A DNA stretch of 7,301 nucleotides from Comamonadaceae bacterium (GTDB lineage: Bacteria > Pseudomonadota > Gammaproteobacteria > Burkholderiales > Burkholderiaceae_C), in the NCBI GenBank assembly GCA_021286965.1, contig JAJTBK010000299.1, positions 1-7,301 on the forward strand, in the 5' to 3' direction. The notes beneath the pieces are model-generated. The model saw only the letters and a program-made list of their open reading frames with translations, ran no database searches and was not told where the DNA came from. The position numbers were made by a program, and so were the translations under genes. Numbering within the stretch: the stretch's first letter is position 1; each line of letters opens with the position of its first letter. Positions 7,155 through 7,301 of this stretch are shown here, piece by piece.

Positions 7155-7301
7155 GTGAGCAATAAAGGCCAACTTCTCCAAGACCCGTTCCTGAACGCGC
7201 TGCGCCGCGAGCATGTGCCGGTGTCCATTTATCTGGTCAACGGCATCAAGCTGCAGGGCCAGATCGAGTCTTTCGACCAATACGTCGTGCTGCTGCGCAA
7301 C
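7155..7301 (+). CDS. hfq: RNA chaperone Hfq, N-terminal part (cut by window end)
   Basis: The 49 codons visible encode most of the Sm1 region of Hfq, the hexameric chaperone that pairs small RNAs with mRNAs. The sequence includes [14 protein letters not shown] (7-20), [20 protein letters not shown] (21-40) and DQYVVLLRN (41-49), nearly identical to E. coli Hfq but one residue longer at the N-terminus. Q9 and D10 correspond to E. coli Q8 and D9 of the proximal RNA face. Y26 and K32 correspond to Y25 and K31 on the distal face. The rim patch reads RREH instead of RRER, and Y43 replaces F42; both are, from memory, usual in Burkholderiales. The Sm2 motif (YKHA) and C-terminal tail lie beyond the window. 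The start is GTG, with GGAG 6 bases upstream. A 90-base spacer separates it from der, the conserved upstream neighbour in this group, and may hold an hfq promoter, though I cannot point to a good one. Confidence 0.97.
   Translation, partial: MSNKGQLLQDPFLNALRREHVPVSIYLVNGIKLQGQIESFDQYVVLLRN

Noticed and set aside
5706..7280. Antisense open frame opposite der and hfq (524 codons)
   Set aside because: Shadow of der codon bias; it would run through the der-hfq spacer and hfq start and shows no family motif.

Overview
The window is a stretch of high-GC bacterial chromosome with very strong G/C preference at third codon positions. All genes lie on the + strand. The order pilW–rodZ–ispG–hisS–yfgM–bamB–der–hfq, together with protein details (Der first G4 motif NKAE, Hfq N-terminus [12 protein letters not shown], a 425-residue IspG), points to a betaproteobacterium of the Burkholderiales. 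The style of the intergenic palindrome suggests Comamonadaceae (Acidovorax/Comamonas-like); that placement is from memory of related genomes, not from a search.

Layout: 1-305 is the 3' end of the type IV pilus biogenesis gene pilW. It overlaps rodZ (298-1155, cell-shape protein) by 8 bases. ispG (1156-2433, isoprenoid synthesis) starts with GTG directly after the rodZ stop codon. A 135-base A/T-richer gap (2434-2568) follows, the only sizeable interruption in the block. It holds a small palindrome and a large imperfect inverted repeat ending in a T-tract, which runs almost into the hisS start codon. hisS (2569-3864, histidyl-tRNA synthetase) is followed after 15 bases by yfgM (3880-4557, membrane-anchored TPR protein). 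yfgM overlaps bamB (4554-5705, outer-membrane assembly lipoprotein) by ATGA. der (5724-7064, ribosome-assembly GTPase) follows after 18 bases. The window closes with the first 49 codons of hfq (7155 to the edge, RNA chaperone), which has a GTG start and a clear Shine-Dalgarno sequence.

The genes form a housekeeping block for envelope growth and biogenesis (RodZ, BamB, YfgM, IspG for undecaprenyl and quinone precursors) and for translation and RNA handling (HisS, Der, Hfq). Tight spacing in pilW-rodZ-ispG and in hisS-yfgM-bamB-der suggests two co-transcribed groups separated by the 2434-2568 repeat region. hfq may be read through from der or have its own promoter in the 90-base spacer.

I found no mobile gene cassette, CRISPR, defence system or RNA gene, and no convincing new system. 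The points worth a second look are the terminator-like palindrome against the hisS start, the lack of a Shine-Dalgarno sequence at hisS and yfgM, and a 33-codon cysteine-rich reading frame bridging der and hfq.
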